The notes beneath the pieces were generated by a model. It was not told the DNA's origin. It was given only the letters and a program-made list of their open reading frames with translations, and ran no database searches. A DNA stretch of 64,000 bases from NCBI RefSeq assembly GCF_014202825.1, contig NZ_JACHHP010000001.1:930001-994000 (forward strand). The letters run 5' to 3'. The position numbers and the translations under genes are program-made. This DNA is from Chiayiivirga flava (lineage in GTDB: Bacteria > Pseudomonadota > Gammaproteobacteria > Xanthomonadales > Xanthomonadaceae). This document shows positions 46,698 to 55,139 of the stretch, piece by piece (positions within the stretch are counted from its first letter, which is position 1; the number at the start of each line of letters is the position of its first letter).

Positions 46698-47378
46698 ATG
46701 TTCGATCCGGAACGACTCCTCGGCCAGATGCTCGGCGGTTCGCTCGGCGATGCCTTCGGGGGCAAGCGCGGCAAGCGCAAGCGGTCCGCGTTCAGCACCG
46801 GCTCGCTCGGCGGCAAGGCCACGCTCGGCGTGGGGTTGCTCGGCGTTGCGATGGCGGCGTGGGAGCACTACAGCCAGAACACCGGCAATCGGGCCACCAC
46901 GGTTCCGCCTGGCGGTGCACCTGCGGCGGCCACGCCCATGCCGCCACCGCCGCCGAGCGGCAGCGCCATGCCACCGCCCCCGCCCGCCGCCGCGCCCACC
47001 ACGCGCGCGATGCCGGTGCTCGACGACCGCCAGCAGTCCGTGGTGCTGCTGATCCGCGCGATGATTGCCGCCGCCAACGCGGACGGCCACATCGATGCGA
47101 CCGAGCGCGAATCCATCCTCGGCCGCGCGCGCGACAGCGGGCTCGACGCCGACACCCTCGCCTTCCTCGACGCGGAACTCGCAAAACCGCAGACGCTGCA
47201 GCAGGTGGTGGCGAACGGCACGCCGGCGCTCGCCGCAGACATCTACGCCGCGTCGGCACTTGCCATCACCGTCGACACCGAGGCCGAGAAGCAATGGCTC
47301 GACATGCTTTCCTACGGCCTGCGCCTGGACCCCGCCGTGCGCGCCGACATCGACGCACGCATCGCCGCGCCGCAATAA
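46698..47378 (+). CDS. DUF533 / YebE-TerB-like protein
   Basis: A 226-aa protein. The N-terminal glycine-rich region (RLLGQMLGGSLGDAFGGK, then SLGGKATLGVGLLGVAMAAW) has a weak membrane-associated helix at about 47-62. A proline-rich linker (about 75-110; PPPPPSG, PPPPPAAA) leads to a C-terminal TerB-like helical domain (about 120-220; RAMIAAANADGHIDATERES). This order is typical of YebE/DUF533 proteins; function is unknown. The ATG at 46698 gives MFDPERLLGQML. Confidence 0.88.
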   Translation: MFDPERLLGQMLGGSLGDAFGGKRGKRKRSAFSTGSLGGKATLGVGLLGVAMAAWEHYSQNTGNRATTVPPGGAPAAATPMPPPPPSGSAMPPPPPAAAPTTRAMPVLDDRQQSVVLLIRAMIAAANADGHIDATERESILGRARDSGLDADTLAFLDAELAKPQTLQQVVANGTPALAADIYAASALAITVDTEAEKQWLDMLSYGLRLDPAVRADIDARIAAPQ

Positions 47379-47419
47379 CGCGAGCCGTCACGCCTTCCCC
47401 ATCCCGTCCGGAGACCTCC

Positions 47420-48424
47420 ATGCACCAGTGGTTCCTCAGCTACAACGGCCAGCAGGTCGGCCCGCTCGACCAGGCCGCCGCCCAGCAGCACGCGCGCCAG
47501 AATCCGAACGGCCATTGCTGGCGCCAGGGGTTCGCCGAGTGGATTCCGATTTCGGCGTGCACCGAACTGAGCGAGGGCGGCGCACTCGCCGTGCCGGCGC
47601 CGCCGTCGTCCGCGCGCCGCAGCGCGGACGAGATCGACTACCGGATCTACGGCGAGGACATGCAGTTCGTCGAGATCGAGCTCGATCCGGGCGAAAGCGC
47701 CATCGCCGAAGCCGGTTCGCTGATGTACAAGGAATCCACCGTGCAGATGGAAACGCTGTTCGGCGACGGCTCGCACACCGGCCAGGGCGGCGGCTTCCTC
47801 GACAAGCTCGTCGGCGCCGGCAAGCGCGTGATCACCGGCGAGAGCCTGTTCACCACGGTGTTCTCGAACGCCGCGACCAGCGGCAAGGCCAAGGTGGCGT
47901 TCGCCGCGCCCTACCCCGGCACCATCGTGCCGCTGCACCTGACCAACTACAACGGCCGCATCATCGCGCAGAAGGACAGCTTCCTGTGCGCCGCGCGCGG
48001 CGTGTCGATCGGCATCTTCTTCCAGAAGAAGATCATGACGGCACTGTTCGGCGGCGAAGGCTTCATCATGCAGAAGCTCGAAGGCGACGGGCAGATCTTC
48101 GTGCATGCCGGCGGCACCATCCTGGAACGCGAACTGAAGGCCGGCGAACGGATCGATGTGGACACCGGCTGCGTGGTGGCGCTGACCGACACCGTCGGTT
48201 TCGACGTGAAGCCCGTCGGCGGGATCAAGAGCATGCTGTTCGGCGGCGAGGGCGTGTTCCTCGCCACGCTCACCGGCCCGGGCCACGTGTGGCTGCAGTC
48301 GCTGCCGTTCTCGCGCATGGCCGGGCGCATGTTCGCCGCGGCCTACCAGAAGGGCGGCAGCAAGGGCGAAGGGTCGGTGCTCGGCGGCCTGGGCGGCATC
48401 CTCTCGGGCGACCGCGGCTTCTGA
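47420..48424 (+). CDS. AIM24-family protein with N-terminal GYF_2 domain
   Basis: A 334-aa protein. A GYF_2-like domain spans about residues 1-55 (QWFLSYNGQQVGPLDQ, CWRQGFAEWIPIS). The AIM24/TIGR00266 double-psi domain covers about 70-310, with VEIELDPGESAIAEAGSLMY, FFQKKIMTALFGGEGFIMQKL, HAGGTILERELKAGE and VGGIKSMLFGGEGVF. The family is of unknown function in bacteria. It follows the DUF533 gene by 41 bp and may share its transcript. Confidence 0.9.
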   Translation: MHQWFLSYNGQQVGPLDQAAAQQHARQNPNGHCWRQGFAEWIPISACTELSEGGALAVPAPPSSARRSADEIDYRIYGEDMQFVEIELDPGESAIAEAGSLMYKESTVQMETLFGDGSHTGQGGGFLDKLVGAGKRVITGESLFTTVFSNAATSGKAKVAFAAPYPGTIVPLHLTNYNGRIIAQKDSFLCAARGVSIGIFFQKKIMTALFGGEGFIMQKLEGDGQIFVHAGGTILERELKAGERIDVDTGCVVALTDTVGFDVKPVGGIKSMLFGGEGVFLATLTGPGHVWLQSLPFSRMAGRMFAAAYQKGGSKGEGSVLGGLGGILSGDRGF

Positions 48425-48434
48425 GTGCCTGCCG

Positions 48435-48459
48435 CGCGCGGTGGCCGGGCCACCGCGCG
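48435..48459. terminator. Bidirectional terminator-like hairpin between AIM24-family and phosphotransferase genes
   Basis: Arms CGCGCGGTGGC and GCCACCGCGCG (11 bp, perfect) enclose a 3-nt loop CGG between convergent stops. No U-run. Confidence 0.5.
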
Positions 48460-48464
48460 GGGCG

Positions 48465-49370
48465 CTAGCGCAGCCGCTCGCGCACCGCGGCAAGATGCGT
48501 GGCGTCGCCCGAGTCGAGCGCGAACAGTGCGTACTGCACCGGATACGCGGCGAGGCGTTCGGCCACGTGCCGCGCCATCTGCGGCCACACGCGCCCGCCC
48601 GCGGCGGCATAGTCGGCGATCAGCGCGTCCAGGCTCGCCGCGCCGAAGCCGAGCAGGTGCAGCATGAAATCGAACGCGGGGTCCGCAAGACGCGCCTCGC
48701 TCCAGTCGATGATGCCGCGCACGCACGCCGCCTCGTCGACGAAGACATGGCCCACATGCAGGTCGCCGTGCACCAGCACCGCCTGCGTGGGCCAGGCGTC
48801 GTCGTCGTCGAGCCAGGCCTGCCAGCGCCGCCACAACGCGTCGGCTACGCCGAGTTCCTGCTGCACGCGCAGCATGTCCTCGAACGTGGAACGGCGCAGG
48901 CGGTCTTCGGTCATCGGCTTGAATCCGATGCGCGTCACGGCCTCGGCGTCGACGCCGTGCAGCGCCGCCAGCGCCGCGGCGAAGGACTGCCGGTAGCGCG
49001 CGCTGTCGCGCTCGAAATGCCAGCGCGGCTTCAGCGTCTGCGGATCGAGCGTGACCGCCTGCTGCCCCGGCAGGCACGGATACGCGATGAGCTCGTCGCT
49101 GCGGATCTTCCAGTCCGGCACCGCGAACGGCACGCGGGTGGCGATCAGGCGCAGCAGGCGCTGCTCGCGCGCGGTGTGCTGCATCACGCCGGGACGGCGC
49201 GGCAGGCGCAACACCCAGTCCACACCGTCCTGGTCCTGCGCCAGCGCCACCCTGAAATCCAGGCCCGTCTCCACGATCGTCAGCCGATCGCCGGACAGGC
49301 GCAAGCCGTGCCGCAACGCGACACCGAGCACGTCCGCAGAGCGGTCCGGCTCTGCCATACCGTCAGCCAT
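48465..49370 (-). CDS. Macrolide 2'-phosphotransferase-like kinase (Mph family)
   Basis: A 301-aa aminoglycoside-phosphotransferase-fold kinase that specifically resembles Mph macrolide kinases: TGLDFRVALAQDQDGVDWVLR, then LPRR, VPDWKIRSDELIAYPCLPG. The catalytic loop is VLVHGDLHVGHVFVDE and the metal motif RGIIDWSEARLADPAFDF. The C-terminal GGRVWPQMARHVAERLA and YALFALDSGD also align with Mph. Mph enzymes inactivate macrolides by phosphorylating the desosamine 2'-OH. The ATG at 49370 is used; an ATG at 49358 and a GTG at 49385 are in frame. Substrate is inferred. Confidence 0.82.
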   Translation of the reverse strand: MADGMAEPDRSADVLGVALRHGLRLSGDRLTIVETGLDFRVALAQDQDGVDWVLRLPRRPGVMQHTAREQRLLRLIATRVPFAVPDWKIRSDELIAYPCLPGQQAVTLDPQTLKPRWHFERDSARYRQSFAAALAALHGVDAEAVTRIGFKPMTEDRLRRSTFEDMLRVQQELGVADALWRRWQAWLDDDDAWPTQAVLVHGDLHVGHVFVDEAACVRGIIDWSEARLADPAFDFMLHLLGFGAASLDALIADYAAAGGRVWPQMARHVAERLAAYPVQYALFALDSGDATHLAAVRERLR

Positions 49371-49495
49371 CACAACATGTCCCACCAGAATCCCCGGTGC
49401 CGACTGTGCAGGAGGATCAGGAGAAAATCCCTGACTCGGTTCGCGTTATCGCCATCTGGCCACAGCGTTTGTGTGACACACGTCACGAAGTCGCC

Positions 49496-50407
49496 TCAAC
49501 GCGGCGCTTCGTCCCCGGACGCGGTCCATCGCGGTGCATTCCAGGCAAAGCGCGAATGCCGTGCCAGCTCCTCCGGCGACAATACGCTGGTAAAGCGCTG
49601 GCCGCGAATGTCCCAGGTCGGGAACGCAGTGACGGCGGCACTCGAACACTCGAAGGCCACGCCGCCGTTGCGCCCGTTCGGGCTGCATTCGACGTACGGC
49701 AGGCGATTGGCCGAGGCACCGAATTCGTCCTTCTGCGACTGGCAATTCGGACACCAGAACGCGCCGTAGAACTTCGCGCCCGACTGCTCCAGATGGATCG
49801 CGAGCGCCTGCAGGCGCGGGTTTTCCGGCGGTTCGAGCAGACCGCTCTGCCAGGCGTGCAGCACGCCGACGAACGGCAGCAGCACGATGGCGTGGTGGAT
49901 CAGCCAGCGCTGCCACGGGGTGCCGGGCGCGGACGACGGCCGCCGCAGCACCACCACCACGAAGATCGCCACCAGCGTCGCGAACGACAGCAGGCACCAC
50001 ACGCACACCGCGTCGAGCGCGGCGAGGCCGGCCACGGTGAGATAGAGGCTGATGAGCACACCCACCAGCGACAGCGTCCACAGCCGCCGCCAGCGCCGCA
50101 GCCGGCCGTTGCGCTGCAGCGCCACCAGCCCGATCAGCAGATACAGGCCGAAGCCCCACAGCGCCATCGGCAGCCCGAGCAGGGTCGACCAGCGGCTGTG
50201 CTGGACCAGATCGCAGCCCGAGCCTTCGGTGCACAGCGCGGGGCTCGTGCCCCACCACGCGACGGCGGTGAGGTAGCCGGTCAGCAGCAGTCCGAATGCC
50301 GCCAGCGCCACGACGATCCATTCGGGTGCGACCGCGACGCGGCGCGCCTCGGGCGCATCGACGGTGGCGGATCGGACGGGCGCGCGCGCGCGGCGTTGCT
50401 TGGCCAT
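49496..50407 (-). CDS. VKOR-thioredoxin fusion (disulfide-forming quinone reductase)
   Basis: A 303-aa membrane protein. A four- or five-helix VKOR domain (about 27-190) has loop cysteines CTEGSGCDLVQHSRWS, the active-site pair CVWC (LDAVCVWCLLSF) and the serine-containing loop. A C-terminal periplasmic thioredoxin-like domain (about 200-303) has CPNC in YGAFWCPNCQSQKDEF. Such fusions oxidise secreted proteins and pass electrons to quinone, replacing DsbB with an attached DsbA-like arm. The many cysteine-rich secreted proteins nearby (protease, LptD) are possible clients. It is transcribed toward the Mph-like gene, with a 125-bp gap between the two coding regions. Confidence 0.93.
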   Translation of the reverse strand: MAKQRRARAPVRSATVDAPEARRVAVAPEWIVVALAAFGLLLTGYLTAVAWWGTSPALCTEGSGCDLVQHSRWSTLLGLPMALWGFGLYLLIGLVALQRNGRLRRWRRLWTLSLVGVLISLYLTVAGLAALDAVCVWCLLSFATLVAIFVVVVLRRPSSAPGTPWQRWLIHHAIVLLPFVGVLHAWQSGLLEPPENPRLQALAIHLEQSGAKFYGAFWCPNCQSQKDEFGASANRLPYVECSPNGRNGGVAFECSSAAVTAFPTWDIRGQRFTSVLSPEELARHSRFAWNAPRWTASGDEAPR

Positions 50408-50498
50408 GAAGCGTCTCGCAGGTGGAAGTGGCGCAAATGTAGCAGGCCGGCAGCCTCGCGCAGCAGGCGGCGTGCGGCTGCAAACGTTTCCAGCGCTG

Positions 50499-52190
50499 TC
50501 AGCGCCGCGCCTCGTCGCTGCGCGCGTGCACGGCGCCGAACGGCGAGCCGGCATCCCACGCCGGCCAGCGTGTGCTGTTGGCGAGGTCGGCGCCGAGGTC
50601 GTGCAGCAGGGTCACGTCCTGGGCCGCGCCGCGCAGGTCCCAGTCCGCATTCCAGCGGTCGCCGGGCTGGTGGTAGGCGCTGGCGAAGTAGGCGTCGCGT
50701 TTCGCGCGGCCGGCGGCCACGCCTCCATCGATGCGATCGAGCCCCGCGCCCACGGTGATGGCCGGCACGCCCACGCGCGCGAACGCGAAGTGGTCGGCAC
50801 GGTAGAAGAAGCCGGCTTCCAGATTCGGATCGGGCGAGTAGCTGCGGCCGCGCGCGGTGGCGGCGTTGGCCAGATCGCGTTCGAGCGACACGCCGCCCTT
50901 GCCCCACGAGGCGATGTCGCGTGTCGGCCCGTCCGGGCTGAGCATCTCGATATTGAACACCGCGGCCGTCGTTTCGAGCGGTGCGAGCGGATGCGCGGCG
51001 TAGTGCATCGCACCGAGCAGACCCTTTTCCTCGGCCGTGAGCGCGACGAACAGCAGCGAACGCTGCGGCCTCGGGCCCGCCGCAAACACGCGCGCCAGTT
51101 CCAGCACGGCCGCCACGCCGGTCGCGTTGTCGATGGCGCCGTGGCGGATGCGATCGCCGTCGGTCTGCTGTTCCGGCGGCGCCACGCCGTAAGCATCCCA
51201 GTGCGCGGAGAAGACCACGCTTTCGTCCGGGCGCGTGCCGCCGGGAATCTTCGCGATCACGTTGCGCGAGACGATGGACTCGCGCTGCACCTCGAACGCG
51301 ATCGACAGCGATGCGTCGTCCAGCACCACCGGCGTGAAGTCCGGCCGCTGCGCGCGCTGTTTCTGCGCCTCGAAATCGAGCCCTGCGGCCTCGAACAGCG
51401 ACTGCGCGAGTGCGCGCTGCATCCAGCCGCGCATCGGCACATGGGCCGCGTCCGCGTCTGCGCGTTCGATGTCGAACAGCGGCGAGAGCCCGGAACTTTG
51501 CACCGTGGCCCAGCCGTACGCGGCGGGCGCGGTCTCGTGCACGATCAGCACGCCGGCCGCGCCGCGGCGCGCGGCCTCCTCGTACTTGTAGGTCCAGCGG
51601 CCGTAGTAGGTGATGGCGCGGCCATCGAAACGGCCGGGCTGCGGCGTTTCGAAATCCGGGTCGTTGACCAGGACCACGGCGATCCTGCCGCGCAGGTCGA
51701 CGCCCTTATAATCGTCCCAGTCCAGCTCCGGCGCGGTGATGCCGTAGCCGACGAACACCAGCGGCGCGTCGTCGAGCGCGACGCGATCCACCGGCCGCAG
51801 CGTCTGCACGGTGAGGTCCTCGCCGTTGCGCAGCGTGCGCGTGTCGCCGCCCTGTCGCAGCGTTACCGTTGCCGGACCGCGCAGCTGGGAGCGTACCAGC
51901 GGCACGGCCTGGGTCCAGCCACCGTCCGTGCCGCCGGGTTCGAGGCCGGCCTTGCGGAACTGCTCGATCAGGTAGGCGACGGTTTTCTCTTCGCCCGGCG
52001 TCCCGGGCGCGCGGCCTTCGAATGCGTCGGACGCGAGGATGCGCACATGCTCGGACAATGCATCGGCGCTGATGGCGAGCGCCGGATTCGGCGAATCGCT
52101 TGCGGCGCTCGCGGCGGCCGTCAGTGCCGCCGTCGCCAGCACGGTGACTCCTGCGAAGCGCGCGACGAGGGATTTCGGATTGCGATGCAT
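50499..52190 (-). CDS. Secreted M28-family metallopeptidase with PA domain
   Basis: A 563-aa exported aminopeptidase-type enzyme. Signal peptide about 1-30 (VTVLATAALTAAASAA). Zinc ligands: H in VVFSAHWDAYGV, D in GAIDNATGVAAVL, EE in LTAEEKGLLG, D/E in FNIEML, and a late H in SAYHQPGDRW. A PA insert lies at about 135-280 (VFVGYGITAPELDWDDYKGV). The strong AGGAG site is 6 nt from the ATG. Peptidases of this type cut N-terminal residues from peptides in the periplasm or medium. Confidence 0.93.
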   Translation of the reverse strand: MHRNPKSLVARFAGVTVLATAALTAAASAASDSPNPALAISADALSEHVRILASDAFEGRAPGTPGEEKTVAYLIEQFRKAGLEPGGTDGGWTQAVPLVRSQLRGPATVTLRQGGDTRTLRNGEDLTVQTLRPVDRVALDDAPLVFVGYGITAPELDWDDYKGVDLRGRIAVVLVNDPDFETPQPGRFDGRAITYYGRWTYKYEEAARRGAAGVLIVHETAPAAYGWATVQSSGLSPLFDIERADADAAHVPMRGWMQRALAQSLFEAAGLDFEAQKQRAQRPDFTPVVLDDASLSIAFEVQRESIVSRNVIAKIPGGTRPDESVVFSAHWDAYGVAPPEQQTDGDRIRHGAIDNATGVAAVLELARVFAAGPRPQRSLLFVALTAEEKGLLGAMHYAAHPLAPLETTAAVFNIEMLSPDGPTRDIASWGKGGVSLERDLANAATARGRSYSPDPNLEAGFFYRADHFAFARVGVPAITVGAGLDRIDGGVAAGRAKRDAYFASAYHQPGDRWNADWDLRGAAQDVTLLHDLGADLANSTRWPAWDAGSPFGAVHARSDEARR

Positions 52191-52354
52191 GGTGGCTCCT
52201 GACGCCGGCAATGCGACGAGTGTGCCGCAGATCGGACGGTCGAGGGTCGGCTGCTCGCGATTGCGATTTCCTCGAACGCGTGCTGCTGTCGGTGGAACAC
52301 ATCCTGCCGCAACAGGTCCCGATGCGCCCGGATCACAACATGAGTCCCGTTCCT

Positions 52355-52458
52355 CGTCGTCCCGGCGAAAGCCGGGATCCAGCGACGTTTTATGTTTTTC
52401 TTGAAGCCACGAGCAAACCGGGCAACGTCGCTGGGTCCCGGCTTTCGCCGGGACGACG
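52355..52458. repeat. Family C inverted-repeat element (right copy)
   Basis: Arms 52355-52389 and 52424-52458 are near-perfect reverse complements (CGTCGTCCCGGCGAAAGCC...). The loop is 34 nt. It is the same element type as 19939-20039. The 52191-52621 gap has no gene. Confidence 0.9.
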
Positions 52459-52621
52459 GGACATGTGGGCTCATGATGTTGCCGGACAGCAGTGCGCCTT
52501 CGCCGGGACGAGACACGTTGCGCGATTTGCCGTGCACGCGCGGGATGCCGACGGCGTCGAAAGACACGTAGCCGCCGCGTTCGGCTAACGTGACGCATCG
52601 ATCCGCGCGCGAACCCCACCG

Positions 52622-54373
52622 ATGCCGAATGCCGTCCCGCCCCGTGTCGACGCACCGCAGCGTGCCACGGGGCCCCGTGTCGCCGCACCACGCCTGGATG
52701 CGGCCCTGTTCCTGCTCGGACCGCTCGCCGTCGGCGCGCTCGCGCTGTGGCTGGGACAGTCCACCTCGTGGGATTTGCGCAACTACCACTGGTACAACGC
52801 CTACGCGCTGCTGCACGGGCGCATGGGGTTCGACATGGCGGTCGCGCACCACGCCACGTTCTACAACCCGCTGATCGATCTGCCGCTGTGGTTCGTCGCA
52901 TCGCATGTCCCCGGATGGGCGGCGGCGCTGGGTCTTGGCCTGGTGCAGGGACTGAACTTCAGCGTGCTCTATCTGATCGGACGCGACACGCTGACGCTGC
53001 CCGATCCCGCGCGCCGCACCGTGGCGGCGCTGCTTGCCCTGCTCGGCATCACCGGCGGCTACGCGCTCACGCTCACCGGCAGTCCGCACTACGACAACGT
53101 GACGAGCGTGGCGGTGCTGGGCGCGCTGTGGCTGCTGCTGCGCGAGCGCGAAAGCCTGGCCTGCGGCGGCGGCGCGCGCACACTGTGTCTCGCCGGCGCG
53201 CTCGTCGGCGCAGCGGTGGGGCTGAAACTGCCCACCGCGCCGTTCGGACTCGCGATCCTCGCCGCGGCCGTTACTGCCGCGTTCGGCTGGCGTGGGCGCC
53301 TGCGCGCGCTGCTGCTGTGCGGCGGCGCGGCGTTCGTCGCGTTCGCGCTGGCCACGGGCTGGTGGTTCTTCGTGCTGTGGCGCGAAACCGGGAACCCCGT
53401 GTTCCCGTACTTCAACGACATCATCGGCAGCACGCTGATCCTGGATGCGAGCTACCGCGACACGCGCTTCCTGCCCGCGACCCTGACCGACGCGCTGCTG
53501 TTCCCGTTCCGCGCCTCGCTCGACTGGCGCGTCTCCGCCGACGGCCCGCTGACCGACTGGCGTATCGCGTTCGCCTACGCGCTCGTGCCGCTCGGTGCGC
53601 TCGCGCTGTGGTGGCGCGGGCGCCGCGTCCGGCTCGCTTCGGATTCCGCGCTTGCCGGTACGCAGGCGTCGAATGCGAAGACCGTCGATGCGCCGGCCGC
53701 TGACCGGCCGGTCGCCAATTCACCCGTCTTCGACGCGACGTTCGACGTCGAAGCAGCCTTCGTTGCACCCGATGCAATGCGCATCGCGTTCTGGTTTGCC
53801 GCGGTCGGCTATGCGAGCTGGCTCGCGGTGTTCGCGATCTACCGCTACCTCGTGCCGCTGGAAATGCTGGCGCCGTGGCTCATCGTCGCGGCCATCGGCG
53901 CGATCCCGCTGCCGCGCGGCGTACGCGCCGCAGCGTGCGTGCTCGCGCTGCTTGGCGTTCTGGCGTTGACGCCGCTCCCGCACGACCCGCGCCCGGCGTT
54001 CGCGTCACGCATGGTGGACGTGCAAGTGCCGCCGATCGCACGACCGGACCACACGCTCGCACTGATGACAGGCGTCGAACCGATGGCATTCGTGATTCCT
54101 GCCTTCCCTCCGCAGATCGCCTTCCTGCGTATCGACGGCTACCTCGTCGGCCCCGGCGCCGACACGCCATACCTGCGCCGCATGCGCGAGCGCATCGCGG
54201 CCGCGCAACGCAGCGGCGACGACGTGTTCGTCCTGTTTACCCCCTCCGAGCGCGAGCGCAGCGAGACTTCGCTGCATCAGCTCCGCCTGCGACGCGGAGA
54301 CGACTGCACGCCCGTGTCCAGTAACCTCCTCGCCGAGCCACTGCAGTGGTGTCGCGTGCTGTCAGCGCCATGA
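52622..54373 (+). CDS. Polytopic membrane protein, GT-C glycosyltransferase-like
   Basis: A 583-aa protein with about ten hydrophobic segments between residues 28 and 460 and a soluble C-terminal tail. The first periplasmic loop has WDLRNYHWYNAYALLHGRM, with a D-x-x-NYH pattern as in GT-C enzymes that use lipid-linked sugars. A second conserved-looking loop is GNPVFPYFNDIIGS. An unusual low-complexity insert (about 345-390; PAADRPVANSPVFDATFDVE) sits between helices. Possible role in surface glycan synthesis. I do not recognise a specific family. Confidence 0.7.
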   Translation: MPNAVPPRVDAPQRATGPRVAAPRLDAALFLLGPLAVGALALWLGQSTSWDLRNYHWYNAYALLHGRMGFDMAVAHHATFYNPLIDLPLWFVASHVPGWAAALGLGLVQGLNFSVLYLIGRDTLTLPDPARRTVAALLALLGITGGYALTLTGSPHYDNVTSVAVLGALWLLLRERESLACGGGARTLCLAGALVGAAVGLKLPTAPFGLAILAAAVTAAFGWRGRLRALLLCGGAAFVAFALATGWWFFVLWRETGNPVFPYFNDIIGSTLILDASYRDTRFLPATLTDALLFPFRASLDWRVSADGPLTDWRIAFAYALVPLGALALWWRGRRVRLASDSALAGTQASNAKTVDAPAADRPVANSPVFDATFDVEAAFVAPDAMRIAFWFAAVGYASWLAVFAIYRYLVPLEMLAPWLIVAAIGAIPLPRGVRAAACVLALLGVLALTPLPHDPRPAFASRMVDVQVPPIARPDHTLALMTGVEPMAFVIPAFPPQIAFLRIDGYLVGPGADTPYLRRMRERIAAAQRSGDDVFVLFTPSERERSETSLHQLRLRRGDDCTPVSSNLLAEPLQWCRVLSAP

Positions 54374-54433
54374 TCGGCTCCGTGCGCTTGCCTCCGCTGG
54401 CTGTCGGAACCGGTTGTGGTCGAGTCCCCGTGG

Positions 54434-55008
54434 CTACGGCGCGATCGCTTCGACATGGTTCTCGAACAGCCGCCCGCCGCTCAGGCCCAGCACCGGGAAC
54501 TCATCGCGCTGGATCTGCGTGGAATTCCGTCGATGAGGACGGTCCGGGTCAGCCGCACTATGCCGGCGAGCGCGATGCGATCGTCCTGCAGAACCATGCC
54601 GGTGGACTGGTATGCGAGATCGAACCGCGCAAGGACTGGGTCTGCGAACGAGGTGTCGATCGCAATGCCTGCGCAGAGGCGCGTGGGGTTACATCGTGCC
54701 GCGGGCCTCACCGGCAAGAACGGTGTGATCCGGGGTTGCGACATCTCCGGCACGAGCTGGATGGCGCTGCCACCGTCCACGGCAGCGCACGGATCGTAGA
54801 ATTTCGTCACGCCGCGGTTGAATCCGGGTATCGGCATACCAGTTGCGGCGTCCAGCCGAACGCCCGCAAGTCCATCCCAGTCGAAGCTGCCGGCCCAAGA
54901 CGCCGGCATCGACAGCGCCGAACATGGGATCGATCTGGCCCCCGCGCGGATCCGCCAGCGCAACCGCGGACAGGCCAGCAACATCGATGACCGCAGCAGA
55001 CGGCGCAC
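54434..55008 (-). pseudogene. Decayed paralogue of the secreted repeat protein at 55140-56531
   Basis: It keeps the GTG start and Shine-Dalgarno of the intact copy (GGAGATTGCC, then GTGCGCCGT). The signal-peptide text is similar (RRLLRSSMLLACP against RRILLSSLLFACP). A one-base shift puts QIDPMFGAVDAGV into another frame. About 800 bp of the middle are missing. The C-terminal part follows (GFNRGVTKFYDPCAAVDGG against SFNGGVPKLYDPCAAIGG), then another frameshift before the tail GGRLFENHVEAIAP. Not functional as a full-length protein. Confidence 0.85.
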
Positions 55009-55139
55009 GGCAATCTCCGCAACGGCCGGGCGTTAACGGCCGGCATGGTGCCTAGACGTATGCAACCGACGCGGCTAGAACGCAGACGTTGGCGCAGTCG
55101 CCTGGTGGATGGTCGCCGATGATCGTCAGCGGCCGGAAC

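Noticed and set aside
54481..55008. 175-aa minus-strand frame as a genuine gene
   Set aside because: It joins fragments homologous to two separated parts of the 55140 protein and loses the shared C-terminal tail by frameshift; better a pseudogene.
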